The notes beneath the pieces are model-generated. The model was not told the DNA's origin, ran no database searches, and saw only the letters and a list, made by a program, of their open reading frames with translations. From RGIG7111 sp036839975 (lineage in GTDB: Bacteria > Bacillota > Clostridia > Peptostreptococcales > Anaerovoracaceae), in assembly GCA_036839975.1 (NCBI GenBank), contig DAISVU010000002.1:108564-172563 (forward strand): a stretch of 64,000 bases of DNA, in the 5' to 3' direction. The number at the start of each line of letters is the position of its first letter. Position 1 is the stretch's first letter. Positions 8,503-17,319 of the stretch are shown in pieces. A program made the position numbers and the translations under genes.

Positions 8503-8546
8503 AATATCCTGCATTAAATTATATAATTTAATGCAGGATATTTTTT
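8503..8546 (+). terminator. Strong terminator between convergent amidase and asd
   Basis: Perfect 18-bp arms (AATATCCTGCATTAAATT and its complement) around ATAT, running into T6. The long perfect stem is probably active for the plus-strand transcript. Confidence 0.85.
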
Positions 8547-8562
8547 GCAAACAAAAAGCTTT

Positions 8563-8606
8563 AAAAAAGTCCCGCTTTATCTGTTTAATCTCAAAAGCGG
8601 GGCTTT
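8563..8606 (-). terminator. Terminator of asd
   Basis: On the minus strand, arms AAAGCCCCGCTTT and AAAGCGGGACTTT (one G-T pair) are followed by further T residues. It lies 27 bases beyond the asd stop codon. Confidence 0.75.
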
Positions 8607-8632
8607 GCTGTTCGTCGGAGCGGCGGCATGTT

Positions 8633-9628
8633 TTAAGCTTGTTTAATGAGCGTCTCCGCTATCTGTATAGTGTTTGTCGCGGCACCCTTTCTGATGTTGT
8701 CCGCAACACACCAGATATTCAGTCCGTTTTCGATGGAAAAGTCTCTTCTGACACGTCCTACGTAAACCTCATCGGTTCCCGCTGCGCTTCGTGCGAGCGG
8801 ATATACATTATTTTCGGGATCATCCTGTACTACGATTCCCGGTGAATTGGCAAGTAGCGATCTCACTTCGTCGACTTCAAACGGTTTTTCGAATTCGATG
8901 TTGATGGACTCGCTGTGTGAATCGAACACCGGAACTCTTACTGTCGTGGCGGTTACTTTAATATCTTCACCGAGGACCTTATGAGTTTCATTGATCATCT
9001 TCATCTCTTCTTTTGTATAGCCGTTGTCTTCAAAGACATCTATGTGAGGCAGACAGTTTCCTGCGATAGGATGAGGATATGCAGTGGTCTGATCGCGTCC
9101 GGCCATACCTTCCCTCAGGTCGCTTATGCCATTGACTCCCGACCCGGAAACGGCCTGGTAAGTGGAGTATATGACTCTTTTGATGGTGTATTTGTCGTGG
9201 AGCGGCTTGAGTACAACCAATGCCTGAATGGTCGAGCAGTTTGGATTGGCTATTATGCCGCGGTTCCATTCGATGTCCTCCGGATTTACTTCAGGCACTA
9301 TCAGAGGCACTTGAGGATCCATTCTCCACCGGCTGCTGTTGTCTACTACTGTTACGCCGTGCAATGCCGCTATCGGCGCAAACTTTTCACTGACAGGGCC
9401 GCCTGCGGAGAAGAGAGCTATATCGATATCTTTATCAAATGAATTCTCGGTCAGCTCTTCTACTACGTAGTCTTTGCCCTTGAATGTGATAGTGGTGCCG
9501 GCTGATTTTGCTGACGCCATAATATACAAGTTTTCAAAAGGGAAATCTCTTTCTTCAAGAACCTTCAGAAAAGTTCTACCTACAACGCCGGTAGCGCCGA
9601 CTAAGGCTACATTTGGTTTCTTGTTCAT
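8633..9628 (-). CDS. asd: Aspartate-semialdehyde dehydrogenase
   Basis: NADPH-dependent reduction of aspartyl phosphate to aspartate semialdehyde, the branch point to lysine/diaminopimelate, threonine and methionine. The 331-residue protein has the N-terminal nucleotide fold (VALVGATGVVGRTFL), the catalytic Cys131 in NPNCST, and the substrate-binding segments QAVSGSG and RVPVFDSHS. Family length is normal. TAGGAGGAACA precedes the ATG. It is a single-gene unit with its own promoter and terminator. Its product can feed the homoserine used by MetA and MetY encoded at 39-42 kb. Confidence 0.95.
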   Translation of the reverse strand: MNKKPNVALVGATGVVGRTFLKVLEERDFPFENLYIMASAKSAGTTITFKGKDYVVEELTENSFDKDIDIALFSAGGPVSEKFAPIAALHGVTVVDNSSRWRMDPQVPLIVPEVNPEDIEWNRGIIANPNCSTIQALVVLKPLHDKYTIKRVIYSTYQAVSGSGVNGISDLREGMAGRDQTTAYPHPIAGNCLPHIDVFEDNGYTKEEMKMINETHKVLGEDIKVTATTVRVPVFDSHSESINIEFEKPFEVDEVRSLLANSPGIVVQDDPENNVYPLARSAAGTDEVYVGRVRRDFSIENGLNIWCVADNIRKGAATNTIQIAETLIKQA

Positions 9629-9670
9629 TCTATTGTTCCTCCTATATTAAAATTGATTTATGCGATTTCG

Positions 9671-9699
9671 ATTATAGCACTTAAAATGCGGTTTTGCAA
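9671..9699 (-). promoter_or_regulatory. Promoter of asd
   Basis: On the minus strand: TTGCAA, 17 bases, TATAAT with an upstream TGC (extended -10). Transcription would start about 35 bases before the asd ATG. Confidence 0.75.
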
Positions 9700-9828
9700 A
9701 GGTTTAAGGATATATATTTGTGTCTGTTTTTTAACAATTTCAGATGTATTTTTTCTGCTCTCATATGATTGCAAACCACTGAATTTGTAGAGCTTTTCGA
9801 TTGTTTGCACGCAAAAACAAATGACTTG

Positions 9829-9837
9829 TGTTATAAT
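9829..9837 (+). promoter_or_regulatory. Extended -10 promoter of ftsK
   Basis: TGTTATAAT, a perfect -10 with the TGn extension, 40 bases before the ATG. No good -35 is visible at normal spacing. Confidence 0.5.
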
Positions 9838-9876
9838 ATATATTAAGTTTTTAAGGATTTAAAGGGTGACTTAAAT

Positions 9877-12489
9877 ATGACAAAATCTGAAAAGAAAATG
9901 ACAGGCGCCGCAACAGGACCGGTGCCGGGTAAAAAAAGACAACAAGATATAAAAGGAAAGACCGAGGAGCTCAGAACGAGAGGCCGCAGGATACGCAATA
10001 TAGTCGGAGGGATCATCTTCATTGCTCTGGGGCTATTTTTTCTGCTGTGTTTTCAGACTCCATTCACGGGAAATTTCGGTACGATCATATGCAGGGTGTT
10101 CATGGGATGTTTCGGTATGGTCGCATATGCGCTTCCGTACCTGCTTTTGGCGTTCGGCGTTTTGATAATGGTAAAGGCGACGATACATGTAGGTCTTAAG
10201 TTCATACTGTTTTTATTTTTTATATATCTGATGCTTGCTTTCATAAATTCCGGAAGATTCATCGATGTTCCCGAATTTAGAGGCGGATACGGTCTTAATG
10301 CTATGAAAGGTTATTACCGCGCCGGCATAAATCTTAACGGCGGAGGACTGATAGGAATGTGTCTCGGATCGCTGCTTGTAAAACTGCTCGGCATAAAGGG
10401 TCTCTATATTTTTTCGGCAGTCGTGATCGCGGTATTCCTTGTACTGATAATAAATACGCCTGTTTCAAGATTTTTTGAAAGAATGTCCGATAAGCGACGC
10501 TGGAAAAGAGATGAAAAGGAAGAACGGGAACTCGAAAGACAGCTTGAAGAAGTGCTTGCCGGAGAAAATGCGGAAAAAATGCAGCCTAAGGATAAAATGC
10601 ATCCCGGCGGGAACAACAGCGATGAGAAACGACCCCTGTTCAGTTTCAAGAAGAGAAGCAAAAACAAGGCATTACCTGCGGAAGATACAGTCAAAACAAA
10701 AAATGAAAATCTTCTTAAAACGGGACAGACCTCTTATCGCGACGGCAAAGAGGACTGCGCCGTACGAGGTCAATATGACGATAAAGACGACATCTCGCAC
10801 GGACAGAAAAGGATCCTTGACTATGTAAAATCAAATGATTTTAATAATAACGGCACCGCGGAAAACGGCCGGGAATTTTCAGCTGCGGACGAAGCGGACG
10901 GCTCCGATACCGGTTGTAATCATGCGGATGCTGCAATGCCCGCGGCTGCGGGTATTATGCGTGCTCCGGATTCGAAACAGGCGCTTTCTGATTATGATGA
11001 CTGTAAGTCGAGCTATAAGACGGGGTATAAATTTCCTCCGCTTTCACTTCTGTATCGGAGTCCGAAGAAAAAAGGCATGAGCACGAAAGCGGAGATCAGA
11101 TCTAAAGCCGAAAAGCTTGAAGAGACTCTCAGAAATTTTAACGTGCCCGCGTCTGTTGTCGATGTAACGCAGGGACCTGCAGTAACAAGATACGAAGTAC
11201 AGCCGGATGTGGGCGTAAAAGTAAACGGCATAGTCAGGCTTGCAGATGACATCGCTTTGAATATGGAAGCCAAGAGCATAAGAATAGAGGCGCCGATACC
11301 GGGAAAAAAGGCAGTGGGTATCGAACTTGAAAATGAGACGGGGAACATGGTGACCATAAGAGATATAATAAGCTCTGAGGAATTCAGGAAAGCGCCGTCC
11401 AAAATATCCTTTGCAGTCGGAAGGGACATATCCGGAAAACCGATAGTAGCCGACTTGAATGAAATGCCGCATCTTCTGATAGCCGGAGCAACAGGTTCGG
11501 GCAAAAGCGTATGTGTAAACAGCATTATTACCAGCATTCTGTACAGGGCTCGTCCGGAAGAAGTAAAGATGATACTCGTTGATCCGAAGGTGGTCGAACT
11601 TACCAACTATAACGGAATACCTCATCTTTTGATTCCGGTTGTAACAGAGCCTGTAAAGGCGGCGGCGGCGCTGAACTGGGCATGTGCGGAGATGGATGAC
11701 CGCTACAGGAAATTTGCTGCGGAAGGTGTAAAAAAACTGGAATCGTACAACAGGGCTGCAGCGGCTGATAAGGACAGGGACCCGCTGCCCCGGATAGTAA
11801 TAATAATCGATGAACTTGCCGACCTTATGACGGAAGCCCCTTCACAGGTCGAAGAGTCGATATGCAGACTTGCTCAGAAAGCAAGAGCAGCGGGAATGCA
11901 TCTCATCGTAGCCACACAAAGACCTTCGGTCGATGTAATAACAGGCTTGATCAAAGCCAATATCCCGTCGCGCATAGCGTTCACAGTTTCCTCCCAAGTG
12001 GACTCCAGGACTATACTTGATATGGCGGGCGCCGAAAAGCTCGTTGGCAAGGGTGACATGCTTTTCAGCCGAGTCAGTGACAATAAACCGCACCGAGTGC
12101 AGGGGGCTTTCATATCAGAGGATGAGGTCAACAATGTTATTGCGTTTGTTAAGTCTCAGGCTCCCGAAAGCGAGTATTCGAATGACCTCATGCATTCAAT
12201 GGAAAACACGGGTAAATCTGCCGACAGGCGTGACGACGATGACGAGCTTCTTTCAGAAGCTGTGGAGACTGTTGTTTCGGCAGGTCAGGGATCCACATCC
12301 ATGCTCCAAAGGCGATTTAGAATAGGCTACAACCGCGCGGCGCGCATGATGGATATTATGGAAAAACGCGGCATTGTCGGCCCTGCGGAAGGGAGCAGGC
12401 CGAGACAGGTTTTAATAACGGAAGACCGTCTTAAAGACACTGCCGCAGGCGATGAAAACGCCGAGGGTACAGATGAACCGCGGGAATAA
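9877..12489 (+). CDS. ftsK: DNA translocase FtsK/SpoIIIE
   Basis: An 870-residue membrane-anchored ATPase that pumps chromosomal DNA across the closing septum. Residues about 40-200 contain four to five membrane segments. A charged, low-complexity linker spans about 205-390. The motor has Walker A GATGSGKS near 537 and Walker B IVIIIDELAD near 640, followed by the conserved RPSVDVITG and IPSRIAF segments. Residues 795-860 form the gamma winged helix that reads the orienting DNA sequences (STSMLQRRFRIGYNRAARMMD). It ends 5 bases before rimO, so the genes are probably coupled. Whether it is used in division or sporulation cannot be told from sequence. Confidence 0.95.
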   Translation: MTKSEKKMTGAATGPVPGKKRQQDIKGKTEELRTRGRRIRNIVGGIIFIALGLFFLLCFQTPFTGNFGTIICRVFMGCFGMVAYALPYLLLAFGVLIMVKATIHVGLKFILFLFFIYLMLAFINSGRFIDVPEFRGGYGLNAMKGYYRAGINLNGGGLIGMCLGSLLVKLLGIKGLYIFSAVVIAVFLVLIINTPVSRFFERMSDKRRWKRDEKEERELERQLEEVLAGENAEKMQPKDKMHPGGNNSDEKRPLFSFKKRSKNKALPAEDTVKTKNENLLKTGQTSYRDGKEDCAVRGQYDDKDDISHGQKRILDYVKSNDFNNNGTAENGREFSAADEADGSDTGCNHADAAMPAAAGIMRAPDSKQALSDYDDCKSSYKTGYKFPPLSLLYRSPKKKGMSTKAEIRSKAEKLEETLRNFNVPASVVDVTQGPAVTRYEVQPDVGVKVNGIVRLADDIALNMEAKSIRIEAPIPGKKAVGIELENETGNMVTIRDIISSEEFRKAPSKISFAVGRDISGKPIVADLNEMPHLLIAGATGSGKSVCVNSIITSILYRARPEEVKMILVDPKVVELTNYNGIPHLLIPVVTEPVKAAAALNWACAEMDDRYRKFAAEGVKKLESYNRAAAADKDRDPLPRIVIIIDELADLMTEAPSQVEESICRLAQKARAAGMHLIVATQRPSVDVITGLIKANIPSRIAFTVSSQVDSRTILDMAGAEKLVGKGDMLFSRVSDNKPHRVQGAFISEDEVNNVIAFVKSQAPESEYSNDLMHSMENTGKSADRRDDDDELLSEAVETVVSAGQGSTSMLQRRFRIGYNRAARMMDIMEKRGIVGPAEGSRPRQVLITEDRLKDTAAGDENAEGTDEPRE

Positions 12490-12494
12490 TATAG

Positions 12495-13808
12495 ATGAAA
12501 GTATTTATTGAGACTCTCGGCTGCCCTAAGAATCTGAACGATTCAGAGATGGCGGCGGGAATAATGGAAAACGCCGGGCACAGCATAGTGAAGGATTTTC
12601 ACGATGCGGATATTATAATGGTAAACACCTGCGGTTTCATAAAAGATGCCAAAGTCGAATCGATTGACAGGATATTCGACTTTGTCAGGGAGAAAAAAGA
12701 TGATGTACTCTTGATCGTATCAGGCTGTCTTACGCAAAGATATGCTGACGATCTGTACAAAGATATTCCGGAAATCGATATATTTATCGGAGTAAATGAC
12801 TATGAACGTCTGCCTGATGTAATAAAAGAACACAAAAAAGGAGTGCGTGAAAAACATGTCGGCGCAACCCCTGCGGACTTTACAGAAGCCCGGTTGAGGA
12901 AGCTCCCGGAACAAACGTACAGTACGACGCTGAAAATAGCAGAGGGCTGCGACAATGCGTGCGCATACTGCGTGATACCTGCTGTTCGGGGAAGATACAG
13001 AAGCAGAAGACAGGAGGATCTCACAGAAGAAGCGGAACTTCTTGCGGCGAACGGATGTAAAGAACTGATAATCATAGCGCAGGACGTTACTGCATACGGC
13101 AAAGATATATACGGGAAATACGCGCTCCCGGATCTTTTGAGAAAACTTTGTAAAATTGACGGCATTGTATGGATCAGGCTTATGTATTGCTATGAAGAAA
13201 GGATAACGGATGAACTGATAGATGTGATTGCGGAAGAAGAAAAAATCTGCAATTATATTGATATACCGCTTCAGCACTGCAGTGACAGGGTATTGAAGTC
13301 AATGGGAAGACGTTCTACAGCTAAGAGCATAGCGGATGCAATAACGGCACTGAGAAACAGGATACCCGGTGTTGTTATAAGGACAACGCTTATAACAGGT
13401 CTTCCCGGAGAAACTGAAAAAGAATTCGAAGAGCTCGTTTCTTTCGTGAAGGAGATGCGCTTTGAAAGACTCGGCACATTTGCTTATTCGAGAGAAGAAG
13501 GCACCGCAGCAGCTGAAATGCCGGGGCAGATAGACGAAGCGATCAAAAAGCGCAGGCAGGAGCAGATAATGCGTCGTCAAAACGAAATAGCGTTTGAATT
13601 AAACAAAGAGCTTATAGGAAAGAAGCTGGAAGTCTTAGTTGAAGGTCGTGATTTGGACGGAAGATATTTTGGAAGGACTCGGATGGATGCTCCCGAAATA
13701 GACAATTCCGTGCTGTTCACATCATTTGAAGAGTTAAAAGCCGGGGATCTGGTTTATGTCATGATAGAAAAGGCATATGATTATGACATTGAGGGAAGGA
13801 AGGAATAG
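12495..13808 (+). CDS. rimO: Ribosomal protein S12 methylthiotransferase
   Basis: Radical-SAM enzyme that methylthiolates an aspartate of ribosomal protein S12. The 437-residue protein has three domains: an N-terminal UPF0004 domain with Cys10, Cys46 and Cys80 binding the second Fe-S cluster; the radical SAM barrel with the CxxxCxxC motif near residue 151 (EGCDNACAYC); and a C-terminal TRAM domain (about 372-435). ETLGCPKNLNDSE at the start is the RimO-type signature, distinguishing it from MiaB. It starts 5 bases after ftsK and ends 3 bases before pgsA. Confidence 0.93.
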   Translation: MKVFIETLGCPKNLNDSEMAAGIMENAGHSIVKDFHDADIIMVNTCGFIKDAKVESIDRIFDFVREKKDDVLLIVSGCLTQRYADDLYKDIPEIDIFIGVNDYERLPDVIKEHKKGVREKHVGATPADFTEARLRKLPEQTYSTTLKIAEGCDNACAYCVIPAVRGRYRSRRQEDLTEEAELLAANGCKELIIIAQDVTAYGKDIYGKYALPDLLRKLCKIDGIVWIRLMYCYEERITDELIDVIAEEEKICNYIDIPLQHCSDRVLKSMGRRSTAKSIADAITALRNRIPGVVIRTTLITGLPGETEKEFEELVSFVKEMRFERLGTFAYSREEGTAAAEMPGQIDEAIKKRRQEQIMRRQNEIAFELNKELIGKKLEVLVEGRDLDGRYFGRTRMDAPEIDNSVLFTSFEELKAGDLVYVMIEKAYDYDIEGRKE

Positions 13809-13811
13809 ATT

Positions 13812-14342
13812 ATGAATCTGCCCAACAAATTAACGGCATTGCGTGTAATACTTGTACCCGTGCTTATTGTTGTCCTTTTGACAGGACACTATTACACCGC
13901 AGCTGTGATATTCGCGGCGGCATCATTTACTGACATGCTTGACGGAAAGATCGCAAGAAAGTACGCTCTCGTCACAAATTTCGGGAAGCTGATGGATCCG
14001 TTGGCGGACAAGCTGCTGGTAATGTCGGCTCTCATATGTCTCGTACAGCTAAGCAGCATACCCGGCTGGATGGTAATCGTAATCCTCGGAAGAGAATTTG
14101 CAATAACCGGTTTAAGAACTGTCGCCGCGTCTGAAGGGCTTGTTATAGCGGCGGGCCACAGCGGAAAGATAAAAACAGTGCTTCAGATGGTTGCGATAAC
14201 GCTGATACTTTTAAAAAACAGACCGTTCGCGTATATCGATATCCCTATGGATCAGATCCTTCTCTGGGCGGCAGTAGCGATGACTGTATATTCAGGCGCT
14301 GAATATATCATAAAGAACAGACACATTATATCACTTAAATAA
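13812..14342 (+). CDS. pgsA: CDP-diacylglycerol--glycerol-3-phosphate 3-phosphatidyltransferase
   Basis: Integral membrane enzyme forming phosphatidylglycerol phosphate, the first committed step to phosphatidylglycerol and cardiolipin. The 176-residue protein has the CDP-alcohol phosphotransferase motif D-x2-D-G-x2-A-R-x8-G-x3-D-x3-D (DMLDGKIAR ... GKLMDPLAD) and about five membrane segments. It sits in the ftsK-rimO-pgsA-cinA order common in Clostridia. GAAGGAAGGAATAG lies before the ATG. Confidence 0.95.
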   Translation: MNLPNKLTALRVILVPVLIVVLLTGHYYTAAVIFAAASFTDMLDGKIARKYALVTNFGKLMDPLADKLLVMSALICLVQLSSIPGWMVIVILGREFAITGLRTVAASEGLVIAAGHSGKIKTVLQMVAITLILLKNRPFAYIDIPMDQILLWAAVAMTVYSGAEYIIKNRHIISLK

Positions 14343-14437
14343 CAAGTATTCGTGCGTACAGGCCGTGTGCCGCAAGGGCGGCCGCAGGGCAATTGCGTTT
14401 TTTGTAAACAATATGATTTAAACAGGAGACGGACAGA

Positions 14438-15694
14438 ATGAAAGCTGCAATATTCGCAGTCGGAACAGAACTGCTTTTTGGACAGACGGTTAATACAAAC
14501 GCCGTTTATCTTTCTAAAGAACTCAATATAATGGGATTTGACGTACTTTACCACTTTACCGTGGGTGACAATTACGAGCGTCTCAGGGAAAGCGTGGAAT
14601 ATGCGCTTAAGGACTGCGACATACTCATAACTACCGGCGGACTCGGGCCTACGCAGGACGATCTTACAAAAGAATTGCTTGCCGATATGTTTGATGATCA
14701 ACTTGTGCTGCATCAGCCTTCGCTTGAACATATAAAAAAGCTTTTTGACAGAATGCATTTTGAAATGACTGAAAACAACATCAAACAGGCTTACATGCCT
14801 CAAAACGGCATAGTATTGAAAAACGATCAGGGGACGGCTCCGGGATGCATCTTCATGAACCGCGGAAAGTATGCAATCTGCCTTCCCGGTCCGTACCGTG
14901 AGATGATCAGCATGTTTGAAAAGGAAGTGCGCCGATATTTGGAAAAATGGAACGACGGAGCTATCTATTACAGACTTGTCAGGACTTTCGGGATCGGAGA
15001 GTCTCAAATGGAGACAGAACTTCTGGATATAATTGACGGGCAGTCGGACCCTACCGTTGCAACTTATGCAAAGGAAGGCGAATGCTATGTCAGAGTAGCT
15101 TCCAAACGCAGTACAACGGAAGCTGCTGAAAGAGCTGTTTTTGAAATGATAGAAAAAGTCAGAGAGAGGATAGGCGAGTTCATATATGACATTGATAACC
15201 GAGACCTCCCTCAAGTCGTTGGTGAAAAACTGATAGAGCGCAGCATAACTATATCGTGCGCTGAATCTTGCACAGGCGGATTATTTGCGGAAAAAATTAC
15301 AGGAATTCCGGGCATTTCAGCTGTGTTCGACCGCGGATTTGTCACGTACAGCAATGAGGCCAAAATGAACCTTTTGGGAGTGAGCGGGAATACGCTGGAC
15401 GCTTTCGGCGCTGTCAGCGAAGAAACCGCGCTTGAGATGGTCGAAGGAGTCAGAAAAAACAGCGGAAGCGATATCTGCGTATCTGTAACGGGAATCGCAG
15501 GACCTGACGGCGGCACGGAAAAAAAGCCGGTCGGTCTTATCTATATAGGCGCATCGTACAGGAACAGAACCGTTTGCAAAAAAGTTCAGATGCGTGATGT
15601 CAACAGAAATTGGAACAGAAACTATTCTATGCTTCAGATGTTTGATGTAGTCAACAGGCTTGTTGACGAAAGACCTGTAAGAAACAAAACGTAA
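14438..15694 (+). CDS. cinA: CinA family protein (competence/damage-inducible; NMN deamidase domain)
   Basis: A 418-residue two-domain protein. Residues 1-170 are a molybdopterin-binding-like fold (VGTELLFGQTVNTN, TTGGLGPTQDD), associated in the family with ADP-ribose pyrophosphatase activity. Residues about 255-410 are the PncC-type nicotinamide-nucleotide amidohydrolase domain (SCAESCTGGLFAEKIT, VTGIAGPDGGT). The likely role is NAD-cycle salvage; the link to competence comes from family members only. In many Bacillota recA follows, but here it does not: the next gene is on the other strand. ACAGGAGACGG precedes the ATG. Confidence 0.92.
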   Translation: MKAAIFAVGTELLFGQTVNTNAVYLSKELNIMGFDVLYHFTVGDNYERLRESVEYALKDCDILITTGGLGPTQDDLTKELLADMFDDQLVLHQPSLEHIKKLFDRMHFEMTENNIKQAYMPQNGIVLKNDQGTAPGCIFMNRGKYAICLPGPYREMISMFEKEVRRYLEKWNDGAIYYRLVRTFGIGESQMETELLDIIDGQSDPTVATYAKEGECYVRVASKRSTTEAAERAVFEMIEKVRERIGEFIYDIDNRDLPQVVGEKLIERSITISCAESCTGGLFAEKITGIPGISAVFDRGFVTYSNEAKMNLLGVSGNTLDAFGAVSEETALEMVEGVRKNSGSDICVSVTGIAGPDGGTEKKPVGLIYIGASYRNRTVCKKVQMRDVNRNWNRNYSMLQMFDVVNRLVDERPVRNKT

Positions 15695-15738
15695 ATTCCG
15701 ATAATTTTACGGCGCATCAGGATATATCGAAGCAGGTG

Positions 15739-16293
15739 CTACAAGCCGTAATTATCGCTGTCGAAATTATCTATACAATCAGATCTGTCGTTATTACGTC
15801 GGTAGAAATCGGGACTGCGTCTTGCCTGTATAGAAGGATTGAGTTTGGGCGACTCCGCCGATGCGTGATCATGAAGGGTTGAGTCTTCGGCAGCCGAGGA
15901 ATGAATCGTCTCCGGTCTGCCCGATGTTTTTTTCTGCTTTTTGAATTTCGATACGCCTGTTATCTTGTTTACAATCGCGTATATCAAAGTACCTGCTATG
16001 TTCCCTGTAAGTACCACAAGTGCTGCAGCGCCTGCAAGCTTAAGCGATGTTATCTTTGACAGTTCAAAAAAATATACGGGGACAAGAAAAAAAGTTGCCC
16101 CGGCGAGTACGGGATAGAGTATGTGAAACCCGTTTATTATGCTGTATATTAATGAAAGTCCGAAAGTGACTGTAGGTATTGACACAAATAAAAATACATA
16201 AGTACTGCTCACATTGAACGCCAACAATGGCGGAGCGTAAAACACAGCTGCGGTCAGGAGCAAAAAGAAAATCATTGCTCTTGTTTTTTTCAT
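15739..16293 (-). CDS. Unknown small membrane protein
   Basis: A 184-residue protein with four predicted membrane segments in the first 120 residues (IFFLLLTAAVFYAPPLLAF; VFLFVSIPTVTFGLSLIYSI; ILYPVLAGATFFLVPVYFF; LAGAAALVVLTGNIAGTLIYAI) and a hydrophilic, Ser/Asp/Arg-rich tail likely facing the cytoplasm. AAAGGAGACAA precedes the ATG, supporting a real gene. I do not recognise the family. It begins 35 bases after tRNA-Gly with no terminator between, so it is probably read from the tRNA promoter. Confidence 0.65.
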   Translation of the reverse strand: MKKTRAMIFFLLLTAAVFYAPPLLAFNVSSTYVFLFVSIPTVTFGLSLIYSIINGFHILYPVLAGATFFLVPVYFFELSKITSLKLAGAAALVVLTGNIAGTLIYAIVNKITGVSKFKKQKKTSGRPETIHSSAAEDSTLHDHASAESPKLNPSIQARRSPDFYRRNNDRSDCIDNFDSDNYGL

Positions 16294-16328
16294 TATTTGT
16301 CTCCTTTAACTCAAATCTGATTTGTCTA

Positions 16329-16402
16329 TGGAGCGGACAACGGGAATCGAACCCGCGTCACCGGCTTGGGAAGCCGGGATTCTGCCATTGGACCACGTCC
16401 GC
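16329..16402 (-). tRNA. tRNA-Gly (anticodon CCC)
   Basis: On the minus strand: acceptor GCGGACG/TGTCCGC, anticodon stem CCGGC/GCCGG with loop TTCCCAA (anticodon CCC), T-loop TTCGATTCC, discriminator T and an encoded CCA. All four arms pair. Confidence 0.96.
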
Positions 16403-16424
16403 ATGTCGTAGTTGCTACAGTATC

Positions 16425-16453
16425 ATTATAATGCTTTTTGTATGCGAGCTCAA
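16425..16453 (-). promoter_or_regulatory. Promoter of tRNA-Gly and the membrane protein gene
   Basis: On the minus strand TTGAGC, 17 bases, TATAAT. The start site would fall about 16 bases before the tRNA 5' end. Confidence 0.7.
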
Positions 16454-16628
16454 CCGGTTTTTGTTTCATTGAAAATCTCTATGCCGGATACGCAAGGACG
16501 CGTGTACCTATTTGTCCTTGCAAAGCCCTGATAATACTGCCTTTATATTTAAATAATCACAAAAAACATTTAAACTTTTTTTACAAAAACTCTTGCATCA
16601 ACAAGATTGATAATATAGACTATATAAG
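16454..16628. other. Spacer between divergent tRNA-Gly and S10 operon
   Basis: Contains an 8-bp inverted repeat GCAAGGAC/GTCCTTGC (16492-16521) without a T-run and an AT-rich stretch before the S10 leader. A weak candidate S10 promoter is TTGCAT at 16593-16598 with TAGACT at 17 bases (16616-16621). No gene is supported. Confidence 0.35.
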
Positions 16629-16935
16629 CTTGCGGAATTTAGCGATGAGGCGGGAAGTTGCTGAGCTATCAGGTAATTTCCGCTGAGAATTGCCCCTGTA
16701 TGACGGGGACGAAGGTCTTCGCTGTGTTATTCTGTATGAGATATACGGAGACGCACGGCGGCGTGTGCGAGGATATCGGGATCCTTTTTCCGCACTGAAC
16801 ACAGCATCTGAGGCTGTAGACAGGCACATGCAAAAGCAAAAGATGAGAGTGAACTTGAAAAGTCGCAAAGCTCCATCAAAGGGAGATCTGGTACGAGAAT
16901 AGCGAAATCAGTACAAAATTATTCAGGAGGAAGAA
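16629..16935 (+). promoter_or_regulatory. Structured 5' leader of the S10 operon
   Basis: About 300 nt upstream of rpsJ with successive pairing regions: an outer stem GCGGAA/TTCCGC (16632-16637 with 16678-16683) enclosing a smaller hairpin, then CCCC(T)GT/ACGGGG, then CGAAG/CTTCG and GCACG/CGTGT-type stems. Reading frames inside it (for example 16690-16902) lack ribosome-binding sites and family resemblance. Position and structure suggest autogenous control by a ribosomal protein, as L4 does in Escherichia coli, but I cannot match it to a known leader. Confidence 0.5.
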
Positions 16936-17247
16936 ATGAGCGAATTACAGAAAATCAGAATCAAATTAAAAGCTTACGACCACGCACTGCTTGATCAGTC
17001 AGCTGCAAAAATAGTAGATACAGCTAAAAAGACCGGTGCTGAAGTGTCGGGACCTATCCCTCTGCCGACAGAGAAAGAAGTTGTGACTGTCCTGCGGGCT
17101 GTGCACAAGTACAAGGACTCGAGAGAACAGTTTGAGCAGAGGACTCACAAGCGTCTGATCGACATAACCAGTGCTACGGCAAAAACCACGGACGCACTTA
17201 CAAAACTGGATATGCCGGCAGGTGTGGAGATTGAATTGAAGCTATAG
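16936..17247 (+). CDS. rpsJ: 30S ribosomal protein S10
   Basis: 103-residue S10 (KIRIKLKAYDHALLDQSAAKIVDTA), first gene of the S10 operon. It binds in the head of the 30S subunit and, as NusE, also works with NusB in antitermination. CAGGAGGAAGAA precedes the ATG. The 72-base gap to rplC holds an 8-bp hairpin (GATCGGAG/CTCTGATC) that lacks a T-run. Confidence 0.98.
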   Translation: MSELQKIRIKLKAYDHALLDQSAAKIVDTAKKTGAEVSGPIPLPTEKEVVTVLRAVHKYKDSREQFEQRTHKRLIDITSATAKTTDALTKLDMPAGVEIELKL

Positions 17248-17319
17248 TTATTAAGGGTACTCCCCTTAGTATGATCGGAGAAAAGACTCTGATCCGCTGT
17301 AAGAAAAGGAGGAAAAAAC

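Noticed and set aside
8981..9442. Long open frame antisense to asd
   Set aside because: It lies wholly inside the well-supported asd gene and shows no domain.
15699..15757. Bulged inverted repeat (CGATAATT..ACGGC with GCCGTAATTATCG) between cinA and the convergent membrane protein gene as a terminator
   Set aside because: Pairs well but has a 31-base loop, a bulge and no T-run on either strand.
16690..16902. 70-codon frame in the S10 leader
   Set aside because: No ribosome-binding site, odd Arg-rich composition, and it overlaps the structured leader.
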